Positions 18,537-27,217 of a stretch of DNA of 64,000 bases are shown here, piece by piece. The stretch is from an uncultured Raoultella sp. GTDB lineage: Bacteria > Pseudomonadota > Gammaproteobacteria > Enterobacterales > Enterobacteriaceae. The notes beneath the pieces are model-generated. The model had not been told where the DNA came from, made no database searches, and was given only the letters and a program-made list of their open reading frames with translations. The translations under genes and the position numbers were made by a program. Within the stretch, counting starts at the first letter, position 1; the number at the start of each line of letters is the position of its first letter. The stretch is from contig CAAEVH010000055.1 of assembly GCA_900759445.1 (NCBI GenBank), positions 93,140 to 157,139 on the forward strand, read 5' to 3'.

Positions 18537-18563
18537 GGTCGGTTCAGGACTATCTCCGTTCAT
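18519..18563 (-). CDS. Possible 14-aa ORF overlapping the mgtS stop codon
   Basis: An ATG inside the mgtS stop (TGATGA overlap) opens a 14-codon frame beginning MNGDSPEPTRPL and ending within the terminator stem. A second small protein (MgtT) has been described on the mgtS transcript in E. coli. Whether this is its counterpart cannot be judged without comparison. Overlap geometry would allow translational reinitiation. Confidence 0.35.
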   Translation of the reverse strand: MNGDSPEPTRPLAA

Positions 18564-18658
18564 CAATCATCCCATCTGTGGCTAAAATACGCGGCCAAGA
18601 AACCGGAAAATAAAATAATTCCCAGAACAGCCATAAAAATATTCATATTACCCAGCAT
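18563..18658 (-). CDS. mgtS: Small membrane protein MgtS
   Basis: A 31-aa single-span inner-membrane protein almost identical to E. coli MgtS (YneM): the start MLGNMNIFMAVLGIILF and the end AAYFSHRWDD are recognisable. In E. coli it protects the Mg2+ importer MgtA from FtsH and interacts with PitA under magnesium limitation. A strong AAGGAG ribosome site lies 8 bases upstream. A PhoP-like element (TGTTTA...GAATTG, plus strand about 18729-18745) lies upstream. Confidence 0.93.
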   Translation of the reverse strand: MLGNMNIFMAVLGIILFSGFLAAYFSHRWDD

Positions 18659-18905
18659 AGTAAATGCTCCTTTATTTGTGAGTTTCCTCTCTTACCTTAA
18701 GTTCACCTCGCTTATGACTATAGTAGCAATTCAATCTTAAACAAAGGCTGAACTGTGTGATTATTTCGGCGGAAAAGTAAAATTTTGACGTGATTACGTC
18801 GGGAAAAATAAATAATAGTGACAAGGCACGGTTATCTGCGAACAAATAACCATGTTTTTATACCGGGGCGCGCCGTTATGACCATGTGTGACAGACACAG
18901 ATTGT

Positions 18906-18922
18906 TGCACGTTTATAATGCA
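18906..18922. promoter_or_regulatory. NtrC enhancer site upstream of urtA
   Basis: TGCACGTTTATAATGCA keeps both TGCA ends and the 17-base spacing of the NtrC consensus TGCAC-N7-GTGCA. It lies roughly 145-160 bases upstream of the predicted sigma-54 transcription start, a normal enhancer distance. Confidence 0.6.
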
Positions 18923-19039
18923 GAGTTGTCTCATTGTGGTTCAATCTTTCACGCGATTAATCCTTCTGGCGGCAAAATTTAATACTGATTTTTGTGCCTA
19001 AAATTCTAACTCATTGATTTTATATGATGTTTAAATATC

Positions 19040-19055
19040 TGGCATCGTTTTTGCC
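19040..19055 (+). promoter_or_regulatory. Sigma-54 promoter of urtABCDE
   Basis: TGGCATCGTTTTTGCC has the invariant GG and GC separated by 10 bases and matches TGGCAYR-N4-TTGCW closely. The predicted transcript starts near 19066, giving a leader of about 80 bases before urtA. Confidence 0.75.
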
Positions 19056-19144
19056 TTATCACTTCTGAATACCCTTAATTTGCACCGTTTTGTCTGCCCG
19101 GCTGCACCGGAGCTTTCAACAAGACTAATTTCAGGAGTGAAACT

Positions 19145-20416
19145 ATGCAGCGTCGTACATTTTTAAAAGCTTTTGCGCTTTCCGCCTCTGTTGTCGCAAT
19201 GGGAATGAGTTTTAGCGTTCAGGCGGCCGACACTATTAAGGTTGGCATCATGCATTCGTTATCCGGCACCATGGCTATTTCCGAAACGCCGCTGAAAGAT
19301 GTGGCGTTGATGACTATTAATGAAATCAATGCGCAGGGCGGTGTATTGGGCAAAAAGCTGGAACCGGTGGTGGTTGACCCGGCTTCGAACTGGCCGTTAT
19401 TTGCTGAAAAAGCACGTCAGTTACTGAGCCAGGACAAGGTAGCGGCGGTTTTCGGCTGCTGGACATCGGTTTCGCGTAAATCGGTTTTACCGGTATTTGA
19501 AGAATTGAACGGTCTGCTGTTTTACCCGGTGCAATATGAAGGTGAGGAGATGTCGCCTAACGTCTTCTATACCGGCGCTGCGCCTAATCAGCAGGCGATC
19601 CCGGCGGTTGAGTATCTGATGAGTGAGGACGGCGGCAGCGCTAAGCGCTTCTACCTGCTGGGTACGGACTATGTCTATCCGCGTACGACTAACAAAATTT
19701 TACGCGCCTTTTTGCATTCGAAAGGCGTGGCCGATAAAGACATCGAAGAGGTGTATACCCCATTCGGACACAGCGATTACCAGACCATTGTTGCCAGTAT
19801 TAAAAAATTCGCCGCAGGGGGAAAAACGGCGGTGGTATCGACCATCAACGGGGATTCTAACGTTCCATTCTATAAAGAGTTAGCGAACCAGGGCCTGAAA
19901 GCCACGGATGTTCCAGTGGTGGCATTCTCTGTGGGTGAGGAGGAGTTGCGCGGTATCGATACTAAACCGCTGGTGGGCAACCTGGCTGCGTGGAACTACT
20001 TTGAGTCTGTAGATAATGCGGCCAACAAGAAGTTCGTCGCGGATTACCGGGCGTATGCCAAAGCGCATAAGCTGCCGAATGCTGATTCGGTGGTGACCAA
20101 CGACCCTATGGAAGCCACTTATGTTGGCCTGCATATGTGGGCGCAGGCAGTAGAAAAAGCCGGAACTACCGATGTGGATAAAGTCCGGGCGGCTATGGCA
20201 GGACAATCATTCGCAGCACCATCAGGATTTACCCTGACCATGGATGCGACCAACCATCACCTGCATAAACCCGTCATGATTGGCGAGATTGAAAGCAACG
20301 GCCAGTTTAACGTGGTGTGGCAAACCGAAGCGCCGGTTCGCGCCCAGCCGTGGAGTCCGTATATCGCCGGTAATGATAAAAAATCTGAACAGCCCGTTAA
20401 AACCGCCAGCAACTGA
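19145..20416 (+). CDS. urtA: Urea ABC transporter substrate-binding protein UrtA
   Basis: A 423-aa periplasmic binding protein of the branched-chain amino acid/amide family. The N-terminus carries a twin-arginine-like signal (RRTFLK at 3-8, then a hydrophobic stretch ending VQAA). UrtA family segments are visible: KVGIMHSLSGTMAISETPLKD, VFGCWTSVSRKSVLPV, and YPVQYEGEEMSPNVFYTGAAPNQQ. These define urea-specific members. It is the first gene of urtABCDE, with a sigma-54 promoter upstream that implies nitrogen-limitation control. No urease genes are in the window. Confidence 0.94.
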   Translation: MQRRTFLKAFALSASVVAMGMSFSVQAADTIKVGIMHSLSGTMAISETPLKDVALMTINEINAQGGVLGKKLEPVVVDPASNWPLFAEKARQLLSQDKVAAVFGCWTSVSRKSVLPVFEELNGLLFYPVQYEGEEMSPNVFYTGAAPNQQAIPAVEYLMSEDGGSAKRFYLLGTDYVYPRTTNKILRAFLHSKGVADKDIEEVYTPFGHSDYQTIVASIKKFAAGGKTAVVSTINGDSNVPFYKELANQGLKATDVPVVAFSVGEEELRGIDTKPLVGNLAAWNYFESVDNAANKKFVADYRAYAKAHKLPNADSVVTNDPMEATYVGLHMWAQAVEKAGTTDVDKVRAAMAGQSFAAPSGFTLTMDATNHHLHKPVMIGEIESNGQFNVVWQTEAPVRAQPWSPYIAGNDKKSEQPVKTASN

Positions 20417-20440
20417 TCTTACGCCCTCCTGCGGGAGGGC
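20417..20440 (+). repeat. Stem-loop between urtA and urtB
   Basis: GCCCTCC/GGAGGGC with a TGC loop lies right after the urtA stop with no T-run. Such hairpins commonly stabilise the upstream mRNA so that the binding protein is made in excess over the permease. Confidence 0.55.
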
Positions 20441-20459
20441 AACGCTTTGGAGAATGCTC

Positions 20460-22034
20460 ATGAAAGCCATGCGCTTTATTCGTGGTGTGTTGTTGCTGAC
20501 GTGGCTTTTGCCGTGGATAGCGCAGGCCGCAGATGCCGATACCTTTACCGCCGCCAACCGGACTCAGCAGGCCGCCTTGCTAGAACAATGGTCGGTAAAA
20601 CCCGATGTTCAACGCTTGCCGGTGCTCAAAGCGCTGAGTGACGAGAACCTGCTGACAGATAACGCGAAAAACGCGTTCATCATGAACGGGTCGCACGTAC
20701 AACCGCTAGGAACGGCGGCAGGTCCGAACGGCGAGCTAAAAAAAATCCGCCTGACTAACCGCCTGCGTAATCTGGTTGCCGGAACCTTGGCCGTCCACCA
20801 GCTATTAAGTGACAGTGTCACTCAAAGGAGCGGGGCAGCGCGTACATTACAGCGTGAGGCCCAGCCGGGGATGTTGCCGTTTTTGCAGCAACGACTGGCC
20901 CAGGAGCCCGATGCTGACGTGAAATCTTTACTGGCTATTGCACTGGCAAACCTGCAACTGACCAGCACTTCGCCTGAGATCAGACGTCAGGCAATCGAAC
21001 TGCTAGGGGCGTCGAACGATCCTGAAACCCAGACGCGCCTGCAGCCATTCACCCATGCTGAACATGAACCTGATGCCCGCGTTCGTGCTGCCGCTGACGA
21101 AAGCCTGAATGCCATCGCGCATCGCATGAAGGTTGGCGATCTTCTTGGACAGGCATTTATGGGATTGTCGCTGGGTTCCATTTTGCTGCTGGCGGCATTG
21201 GGTCTGGCGATAACCTACGGCTTACTTGGCGTCATTAATATGGCGCATGGTGAGATGTTAATGCTCGGCGCTTACGGTACCTGGATGGTGCAACAGCTGA
21301 TGGGCCAGTTTTTCCCGCAATGGTTGGCCTGGTATCCGGTTATTGCGCTTCCGGTCGCCTTTTTGCTTACCGCTGGAGTTGGAATGCTACTCGAGCGCGG
21401 AGTGATCCGCCATTTATACGGGCGTCCGCTCGAAACCCTGCTGGCAACGTGGGGGATCAGTCTGATGCTTATCCAGTTGGTGCGTATGTCCTTCGGCGCG
21501 CAAAACCTTGAAGTCGCTAATCCGGAATGGCTTTCCGGGGGCATTCAGGTTTATGCCAATCTGATTTTGCCGTGGAACCGAATTGTGGTGCTTGGCTTTG
21601 CCATTCTGGTGCTGTTCTTCACCTGGCTGTTGTTGAATAAAACCCGTCTCGGACTGCGCGTACGTGCGGTGACGCAAAATCGCAATATGGCGGCCTGCTG
21701 CGGCGTACCTACCGGACGCGTGGATATGCTGGCCTTTGGTCTTGGTTCAGGGATTGCCGGACTGGGGGGCGTAGCGCTCTCGCAGTTAGGCAACGTAGGA
21801 CCGGAGCTGGGGCAAAGCTACATTATTGATTCGTTTCTGGTGGTGGTGCTGGGCGGCGTGGGACAACTCGCGGGGAGTGTAGCCGCTGCGTTTGGGCTTG
21901 GGATCTTCAACAAAATTCTTGAGCCTCAGGTGGGAGCGGTTCTCGGTAAGATTATGATTCTGGTGCTGATTATTTTGTTTATTCAGAAACGTCCTCAGGG
22001 GCTGTTCGCGTTGAAAGGGAGGGTTATTGACTGA
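20460..22034 (+). CDS. urtB: Urea ABC transporter permease UrtB
   Basis: A 524-aa protein. A signal-like N-terminus (MKAMRFIRGVLLLTWLLPWIAQAA) is followed by a long extracytoplasmic region (about 25-225) with helical-repeat character. The LivH-type permease domain (about 230-524) includes GVINMAHGEMLMLGAYGTW and the loop NRNMAACCGVPTGRVD. The extended N-terminal domain is typical of UrtB and absent from LivH. The start at 20460 follows a GGAG site; the open frame begins earlier inside urtA. It overlaps urtC by one base (TGATG). Confidence 0.93.
   Translation: MKAMRFIRGVLLLTWLLPWIAQAADADTFTAANRTQQAALLEQWSVKPDVQRLPVLKALSDENLLTDNAKNAFIMNGSHVQPLGTAAGPNGELKKIRLTNRLRNLVAGTLAVHQLLSDSVTQRSGAARTLQREAQPGMLPFLQQRLAQEPDADVKSLLAIALANLQLTSTSPEIRRQAIELLGASNDPETQTRLQPFTHAEHEPDARVRAAADESLNAIAHRMKVGDLLGQAFMGLSLGSILLLAALGLAITYGLLGVINMAHGEMLMLGAYGTWMVQQLMGQFFPQWLAWYPVIALPVAFLLTAGVGMLLERGVIRHLYGRPLETLLATWGISLMLIQLVRMSFGAQNLEVANPEWLSGGIQVYANLILPWNRIVVLGFAILVLFFTWLLLNKTRLGLRVRAVTQNRNMAACCGVPTGRVDMLAFGLGSGIAGLGGVALSQLGNVGPELGQSYIIDSFLVVVLGGVGQLAGSVAAAFGLGIFNKILEPQVGAVLGKIMILVLIILFIQKRPQGLFALKGRVID
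20809..20821. other. matS site (MatP binding, Ter macrodomain), inside urtB
   Basis: GTGACAGTGTCAC matches the matS consensus GTGACRNYGTCAC at all positions. MatP bound to matS organises the Ter macrodomain and links it to the divisome in enterobacteria. The site is embedded in coding sequence, as often found. Confidence 0.85.
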
Positions 22035-23107
22035 TGACGATGCCAATGACATTAACGCTGGCGCGTAAAGCGCCACGCGCGACACGCGTCCTGGGGCTGG
22101 GTTTACTGCTGGCGCTGATTATTCTGCCGTTTCTGGCGCTGTTACCTGCGGATCATCCGCTGGCCATATCGGTGTGGACATTGACTCTGGCCGGGAAAAT
22201 TCTCTGCTATGCCATTGTGGCGGTGGCGCTGGATCTGGTGTGGGGCTATGCGGGAATGCTCTCGCTGGGCCACGGTATTTTCTTTGCGCTGGGGGGATAT
22301 GCGATGGGAATGTATCTGATGCGCCAGGCTTCCGGCGAAGGATTACCGGCCTTTATGTCGTTTCTGTCGTGGACCGAGCTGCCCTGGTTTTGGTGGGGAA
22401 CGCAACATTTTATCTGGGCGATGTTGCTGGTTGTGCTGGTGCCGGGCCTGCTGGCGCTGGTATTTGGCTGGTTTGCCTTCCGTTCAAAAATCAAAGGGGT
22501 TTATTTCTCCATCATGACCCAGGCCCTGACTTTCGCCGGAATGTTACTGTTTTTCCGCAACGAAACCGGCTTTGGGGGAAATAACGGTTTTACCGGCTTT
22601 ACCACCATTCTGGGATTTCCGGTGACCGCGACCTCAACCCGTATCGCGCTGTTTCTGGCGACGGTCATGCTGCTGGTGCTGGCAATATGGCTGGGACTGG
22701 CGCTGGCCCGCAGTAAGTTTGGTCGAATTCTCACCGCCGTGCGTGACGCCGAGAACCGACTGATGTTCTGTGGTTACGATCCGAAAGGTTTCAAGCTGCT
22801 GGTGTGGACGCTTTCCGCCGTGCTGTGCGGCCTGGCGGGGGCGTTGTATGTCCCGCAGGTGGGAATCATTAACCCCAGCGAAATGTCGCCGACCAACTCG
22901 ATAGAAGCGGCGATTTGGGTTGCCCTCGGCGGGCGTGGAACCCTGATTGGCCCGGTATTTGGCGCCGTACTGGTGAACGGCGCTAAAAGCCTGTTTACCG
23001 TCATTATGCCGGAATACTGGCAGCTGTTTCTTGGCCTGATCTTTATTGGCGTTACGCTTTTTTTGCCTCGTGGCGTGATGGGTCTGTTTCGCAAGGGAGA
23101 CAAATAA
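22034..23107 (+). CDS. urtC: Urea ABC transporter permease UrtC
   Basis: A 357-aa LivM-type permease with about nine or ten hydrophobic helices. Family motifs include WGYAGMLSLGHGIFFALGGYAMGMYL (about 72-97) and AVRDAENRLMFCGYDPKGFKL (about 236-256), the cytoplasmic coupling loop. It pairs with UrtB to form the channel. Start and stop overlap both neighbours by single bases (TGATG and TAATG), indicating coupled translation. Confidence 0.94.
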   Translation: MTMPMTLTLARKAPRATRVLGLGLLLALIILPFLALLPADHPLAISVWTLTLAGKILCYAIVAVALDLVWGYAGMLSLGHGIFFALGGYAMGMYLMRQASGEGLPAFMSFLSWTELPWFWWGTQHFIWAMLLVVLVPGLLALVFGWFAFRSKIKGVYFSIMTQALTFAGMLLFFRNETGFGGNNGFTGFTTILGFPVTATSTRIALFLATVMLLVLAIWLGLALARSKFGRILTAVRDAENRLMFCGYDPKGFKLLVWTLSAVLCGLAGALYVPQVGIINPSEMSPTNSIEAAIWVALGGRGTLIGPVFGAVLVNGAKSLFTVIMPEYWQLFLGLIFIGVTLFLPRGVMGLFRKGDK

Positions 23108-23904
23108 TGCAGCCAGATGAAGGGCTTTTTACTCGCCAGATGCCAGGCGATCGGTTTCGCAACCAAACGGACCCGGTGCTCCAGCTGGAAAAAATTAACG
23201 TTAACTTCGATGGCTTCCAGGCGTTAACGGATCTCACGCTCAATATTGGCGTTGGGGAACTGCGTTGCATCATTGGTCCCAACGGTGCCGGAAAAACGAC
23301 GCTAATGGATGTTATTACCGGCAAAACCAGGCCGCAAAGTGGTCGGGCGATATACGATCAGTCGACCGATTTAACAACGCTGGACCCCATCGCCATTGCA
23401 CGTCAGGGAATTGGGCGGAAGTTTCAGAAACCCACGGTATTTGAAGCGTTAACGGTGGAGGAAAATCTGGAGCTGGCGCTGAAAAGCGATAAATCTGTCT
23501 GGGGCTCTTTACGGGCGCGCCTCACCGGCGAACAACGGGATCGTATAGATGAAATACTGGCGCTGTTGCGGCTGGGCAACGAGCGAGCCCGCCGCGCCGG
23601 GCTGCTTTCTCACGGGCAAAAACAGTTTCTCGAAATTGGCATGCTGTTGGTACAGGAGCCGCATTTACTGCTGCTGGATGAACCCGCGGCGGGTATGACG
23701 GATGCGGAGACGGAATACACTGCGGAGCTGTTTCGTAAGCTTGCCGGGAAGCACTCGCTGATGGTTGTTGAGCACGATATGGGATTTGTCGAAACCATTG
23801 CCGATCGCGTCACGGTCTTACACCAGGGACGCGTTCTGGCTCAGGGAAGTCTGCGCGAAGTGCAGGCCAACGAGCAGGTTATTGAAGTTTATCTCGGGCG
23901 TTAA
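23107..23904 (+). CDS. urtD: Urea ABC transporter ATPase UrtD
   Basis: A 265-aa LivG-type ATPase. Walker A is GPNGAGKTT (about 57-65), the Q-loop region reads GRKFQKPTVFE, the signature is the variant LLSHGQKQFLEIG (about 168), Walker B is LLLLDEPAAGM, and the switch His is in VVEHDMGF. The degenerate signature SHGQ is characteristic of UrtD/LivG proteins. It drives urea import with UrtE. Confidence 0.95.
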   Translation: MQPDEGLFTRQMPGDRFRNQTDPVLQLEKINVNFDGFQALTDLTLNIGVGELRCIIGPNGAGKTTLMDVITGKTRPQSGRAIYDQSTDLTTLDPIAIARQGIGRKFQKPTVFEALTVEENLELALKSDKSVWGSLRARLTGEQRDRIDEILALLRLGNERARRAGLLSHGQKQFLEIGMLLVQEPHLLLLDEPAAGMTDAETEYTAELFRKLAGKHSLMVVEHDMGFVETIADRVTVLHQGRVLAQGSLREVQANEQVIEVYLGR

Positions 23905-23913
23905 GGAGCACAG

Positions 23914-24612
23914 ATGCTGCAGGTGAAAGAACTGAATCAATATTATGGTGGCAGCCATATTCTGCGAGGTGTGAACTTTGAGGCGCATATCGGCGAGGTG
24001 ACATGTCTGCTGGGGCGTAACGGCGTGGGGAAAACGACGCTTCTGAAGTGCCTGATGGGCCTTATTCCTGCCCGCAGTGGGAGTGTGCTCTGGCAGGAGA
24101 AAAATGTCACTCACTGGAAGCCGCATCAGCGGGTCAGGGCCGGGGTGGCGTATGTACCACAGGGGCGCGATATTTTCCCGCGTCTGACGGTAGAAGAGAA
24201 CCTGCTGCTCGGCCTTTCCCGTTTTTCAGCACAGGAGGCCAGACGTGTGCCGGATGATATCTATGCGCTCTTTCCGGTTCTACAGGAGATGAAACATCGG
24301 CGGGGTGGAGATTTGTCCGGCGGGCAACAGCAGCAACTGGCGATTGGGCGAGCGCTGGCCAGTCGCCCGCAGTTGTTAATCCTCGATGAGCCCACGGAGG
24401 GGATCCAGCCGTCGGTGATTAAAGAAATTGGGCAGGTGATTTCTCAACTGGCGCACCGGGGTGACATGGCCATTTTGCTGGTAGAGCAGTTCTATGATTT
24501 TGCGCAGCAACTGGCCGACAAATACTTACTCATGTCGCGAGGCAGCATTATTCAAAGCGGTGACGGTAAAAATATGGAATCCGAAGGCGTTCGAGGGCTG
24601 GTCTCCATTTGA
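23914..24612 (+). CDS. urtE: Urea ABC transporter ATPase UrtE
   Basis: A 232-aa LivF-type ATPase with Walker A GRNGVGKTT (about 35-43), signature DLSGGQQQQLAIG (about 135), Walker B LLILDEPTEGIQP and switch VEQFYDF, all in the UrtE form. It starts 9 bases after urtD with GGAG in front. The end of the operon is marked by the hairpin at 24616-24646. Confidence 0.95.
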   Translation: MLQVKELNQYYGGSHILRGVNFEAHIGEVTCLLGRNGVGKTTLLKCLMGLIPARSGSVLWQEKNVTHWKPHQRVRAGVAYVPQGRDIFPRLTVEENLLLGLSRFSAQEARRVPDDIYALFPVLQEMKHRRGGDLSGGQQQQLAIGRALASRPQLLILDEPTEGIQPSVIKEIGQVISQLAHRGDMAILLVEQFYDFAQQLADKYLLMSRGSIIQSGDGKNMESEGVRGLVSI

Positions 24613-24615
24613 GAT

Positions 24616-24646
24616 TCGCGACAGAGCGGCTTTGGCTCTGTCGCGA
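24616..24646. terminator. Stem-loop between convergent urtE and ydeE
   Basis: A 12-base-pair perfect stem TCGCGACAGAGC/GCTCTGTCGCGA with a short loop fills the 40-base gap between the two stop codons. It can serve both directions, though flanking T-runs are short. Confidence 0.65.
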
Positions 24647-24652
24647 TCATCA

Positions 24653-25840
24653 TTAGCAGACCGCCGTCTGGCCCCAGGGTTTGGCGCGCATACCTTTTAT
24701 CATTAGCGCCCAGGCAAGAACGATCGCCACCATCAGCGCCACAAACAGCGACCACGGCGGCAATGTGGTTAAAATGACGCCGCTGACTAATGGGTTTACC
24801 GCTGCGCCCAACCAGCCTAACGACTGGGCGGAAAAATAGCTGGCTTTCATTCCTGCAGGCGCGATGTTGTCGATGAGCATGTATTCACCCGGTGCGTAAA
24901 TGACTTCGCCGATAGTGAAAAAGGCCGCAGAAATGCCCCATAACACCAGGTTGTTGCCGGAGAAGGTAAAGCCAACCAGACCGACCACAAAGAACAGCGT
25001 GCCTACAGTCATTAGCGGGCGAATATTGGTGGCGGTGAGCCTGCGCCCGAGGGCATATTGCAGTGATACCACAATGGCGGCGTTAACAGGCAGGACGACT
25101 GCCACCACTTTCTCGGCAAAATCGCCGTCTGCAACCACCATAACGTATTGCGAAATACAGGACGCAAAGGCACCACCAACGAATGACGCCAAAAATGCTG
25201 ACAGCGTAAACCAGAATAATGCTCTGTCGCGCAGCAGTACCGAGGGGGACCAAACTGCCGCGTTCAAACCTTCTGATGCTGCTGGTGAACGTTTTACCCA
25301 GGTCTGGATAAACACCAGAGGGAGTGCTGAACATGCAGCAGCGAGCCAGAACGGCAGGTTAATGCTTTGCATCACCAGTAGCGTGCCCAGCGGTGGGCCT
25401 ACGGTCCAGCCGATGTTCAGCACGGTATAGTTAAGCGAGAAAATTTTAGTCTTGTTGGTCGCCGAGAGATTATCGGCAAACCAGGCTTTCAGCACCGTGG
25501 CGAAGACGGAGTAGGCGCAGTTGATCAGGGCAAAGAGTAAAACCACTACCACTACGTTATGCACCAGTGGAATAGCAATAAAGCCAGAGGCAAAGCCGCA
25601 GATAGCCAGCAGCATATAGCGTTTTTTATCAAACTTGTCGGCCAGAATACCAAAGCCAAGGCTGAACACGACGCCAATGGTCAGTGCGACCGTCATCGCA
25701 TAACCGATCAGGTCGACGCTCAGATTGTACTGTCGGCTGAGGTAGATCGTCATAAAGGGCAGCGTGGCGCCACGCCCAATCGTTAATAACAATGATGACG
25801 CGAGTAACGCGAGAGTGGACCTTCTCAGAGAGATATTCAT
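24653..25840 (-). CDS. ydeE: MFS efflux transporter YdeE
   Basis: A 395-aa twelve-helix major facilitator close to E. coli YdeE, which exports dipeptides and contributes to drug tolerance. The DHA1-type loop FGILADKFDKKRYML (about 67-81) is visible, as are long family-specific stretches such as FFTIGEVIYAPGEYMLIDNIAP. The start at MNISLRRSTLALL gives the E. coli length; five extra upstream codons are unlikely to be used. It is divergent from eamA. Confidence 0.93.
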   Translation of the reverse strand: MNISLRRSTLALLASSLLLTIGRGATLPFMTIYLSRQYNLSVDLIGYAMTVALTIGVVFSLGFGILADKFDKKRYMLLAICGFASGFIAIPLVHNVVVVVLLFALINCAYSVFATVLKAWFADNLSATNKTKIFSLNYTVLNIGWTVGPPLGTLLVMQSINLPFWLAAACSALPLVFIQTWVKRSPAASEGLNAAVWSPSVLLRDRALFWFTLSAFLASFVGGAFASCISQYVMVVADGDFAEKVVAVVLPVNAAIVVSLQYALGRRLTATNIRPLMTVGTLFFVVGLVGFTFSGNNLVLWGISAAFFTIGEVIYAPGEYMLIDNIAPAGMKASYFSAQSLGWLGAAVNPLVSGVILTTLPPWSLFVALMVAIVLAWALMIKGMRAKPWGQTAVC

Positions 25841-26038
25841 TTTCCTGCCCGACAATGCATGTTGTTATGTTTTTTTTAGATATCAGAAACAAATAGCATG
25901 CTAAAAGTGTGATGTACACTCAATAAGTTGTCCGAAAATGCCCTGAGTGGCCTACCTGAATTAATGATCTGTTACGGCACAACGATTTCCGTTACTTTAA
26001 TTTGTTTACAAAAATTTAATATTCGCAGGGGCGGTGGT

Positions 26039-26938
26039 ATGTCGCGTAAAGACGGGTTATTAGCGTTACTGGTCGTTGTGGTTTGGGGGCTGAACTTTGT
26101 CGTCATCAAAGTGGGGCTACACAATATGCCACCCTTAATGCTGGCTGGGTTGCGTTTTTTACTGGTGGCATTTCCGGCGATTTTCTTCGTTGCCCGGCCG
26201 AAAATTCCGCTTTCACTGCTGCTCGGCTATGGGCTGACCATCAGTTTTGGACAGTTCGCGTTTCTCTTTAGCGCCATCAAATTCGGTATGCCTGCCGGGT
26301 TAGCTTCTCTGGTATTACAGGCTCAGGCGTTTTTCACCATCATTCTGGGGGCATTCGCCTTTGGTGAACGTCTGCAAGGTAAACAACGGGTAGGGATTGC
26401 GCTGGCCATATTTGGCGTGCTGGTGCTGATTGAGGCTAGTCTGAACGGACAGCATGTCGGCATGCTCGGTTTTATGTTGACGCTGGCGGCGGCACTAAGC
26501 TGGGCCAGCGGTAATATCTTTAATAAAAAAATCATGCAGCATACGTCACGCCCGGCGGTGATGTCGTTGGTGGTATGGAGTGCGTTGATTCCTGTTGTCC
26601 CATTCTTCCTCGCCTCAATACTTCTCGATGGCCCAACGCAAATTATCCAAAGTCTGTTGACGATAGATATGACCACCATTCTGTCACTGGTTTATCTGGC
26701 GTTTGTGGCAACCATTGTGGGTTATGGCATCTGGGGATCTTTACTCGGGCGTTATGAAACCTGGCGTGTCGCGCCGTTGTCGCTGTTGGTGCCGGTTGTT
26801 GGACTGGCGAGCGCGGCCGTGCTGCTGGATGAAACGCTTACCGGATTACAACTGCTCGGTGCGCTGCTGATCATGGCAGGATTGTACATTAATGTGTTTG
26901 GCTTTCGGTTGCGTAAGACTGCGCAGGCGAGAGGGTAA
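26039..26938 (+). CDS. eamA: Cysteine/O-acetylserine exporter EamA
   Basis: A 299-aa DMT-superfamily exporter with ten helices in two EamA repeats. The N-terminus MSRKDGLLALLVVVVWGLNFVVIKVGL is nearly that of E. coli EamA (YdeD), which exports O-acetylserine and cysteine. The GGGGCGGTGGT leader upstream is an unusual G-rich ribosome-site region. An in-frame upstream ATG exists but would add 37 non-conserved residues. Confidence 0.94.
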   Translation: MSRKDGLLALLVVVVWGLNFVVIKVGLHNMPPLMLAGLRFLLVAFPAIFFVARPKIPLSLLLGYGLTISFGQFAFLFSAIKFGMPAGLASLVLQAQAFFTIILGAFAFGERLQGKQRVGIALAIFGVLVLIEASLNGQHVGMLGFMLTLAAALSWASGNIFNKKIMQHTSRPAVMSLVVWSALIPVVPFFLASILLDGPTQIIQSLLTIDMTTILSLVYLAFVATIVGYGIWGSLLGRYETWRVAPLSLLVPVVGLASAAVLLDETLTGLQLLGALLIMAGLYINVFGFRLRKTAQARG

Positions 26939-26968
26939 AAAAAGCCCCGCAGTGACGGGGCAAAAAAA
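26936..26968. terminator. Bidirectional terminator between eamA and marB
   Basis: GCCCCG/CGGGGC hairpin flanked by an A-run on the left and AAAAAAA on the right, a classical bidirectional intrinsic terminator. Confidence 0.88.
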
Positions 26969-27187
26969 TTACAGGTTGCGCATATTGTAATAAGGCACAC
27001 CTAATTCGTCGGATTTGTCGCTGCCTGCACCCATATGATTAAAATCGAACGGGGACCGATCGTGCGCAGGCGGCATAATCATCGCGTCACGACTGTTTTG
27101 TGTGGCAGGTTGCGCGGTCTGTTCCGCCATGCTCTGGCCCGAAACAACATACAGCAGGGCCAGCATCGCATAAGACAGAAGTTTCAT
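26969..27187 (-). CDS. marB: Periplasmic MarB
   Basis: A 72-aa protein with a Sec signal (to about GQSMAEQ) and a short hydrophilic mature part that resembles E. coli MarB (PPAHDRSPFDFNHMG). MarB reduces mar operon expression by an unknown periplasmic mechanism. It is the third gene of marRAB, 30 bases after marA. Confidence 0.9.
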   Translation of the reverse strand: MKLLSYAMLALLYVVSGQSMAEQTAQPATQNSRDAMIMPPAHDRSPFDFNHMGAGSDKSDELGVPYYNMRNL

Positions 27188-27217
27188 GATTTCCTCGGTT
27201 ACGTCGTTAACTGGCGA

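Larger units (their letters stand above)
18659..19144. other. Intergenic region between mgtS and urtA
   Basis: This 486-base AT-rich stretch has no plausible gene. It holds the divergent promoters: a PhoP-like box for mgtS near 18729-18745, and for urtA an NtrC-type site at 18906-18922 and a sigma-54 promoter at 19040-19055. Confidence 0.7.

Noticed and set aside
18413..18740. Two plus-strand ORFs of 66 and 88 codons over the mgrR-mgtS region.
   Set aside because: They run across the mgrR terminator, the mgtS gene and its terminator in antisense; no ribosome site.
19079..19112. Two TGCACC motifs downstream of the urtA sigma-54 promoter as further NtrC sites.
   Set aside because: They lie downstream of the predicted transcription start, are not paired as the 17-base palindrome, and one spans the leader; not convincing.
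24900..25430. A 176-codon plus-strand ORF inside ydeE.
   Set aside because: Antisense to a well-conserved transporter; low-complexity Thr/Ala-rich translation typical of a shadow frame.
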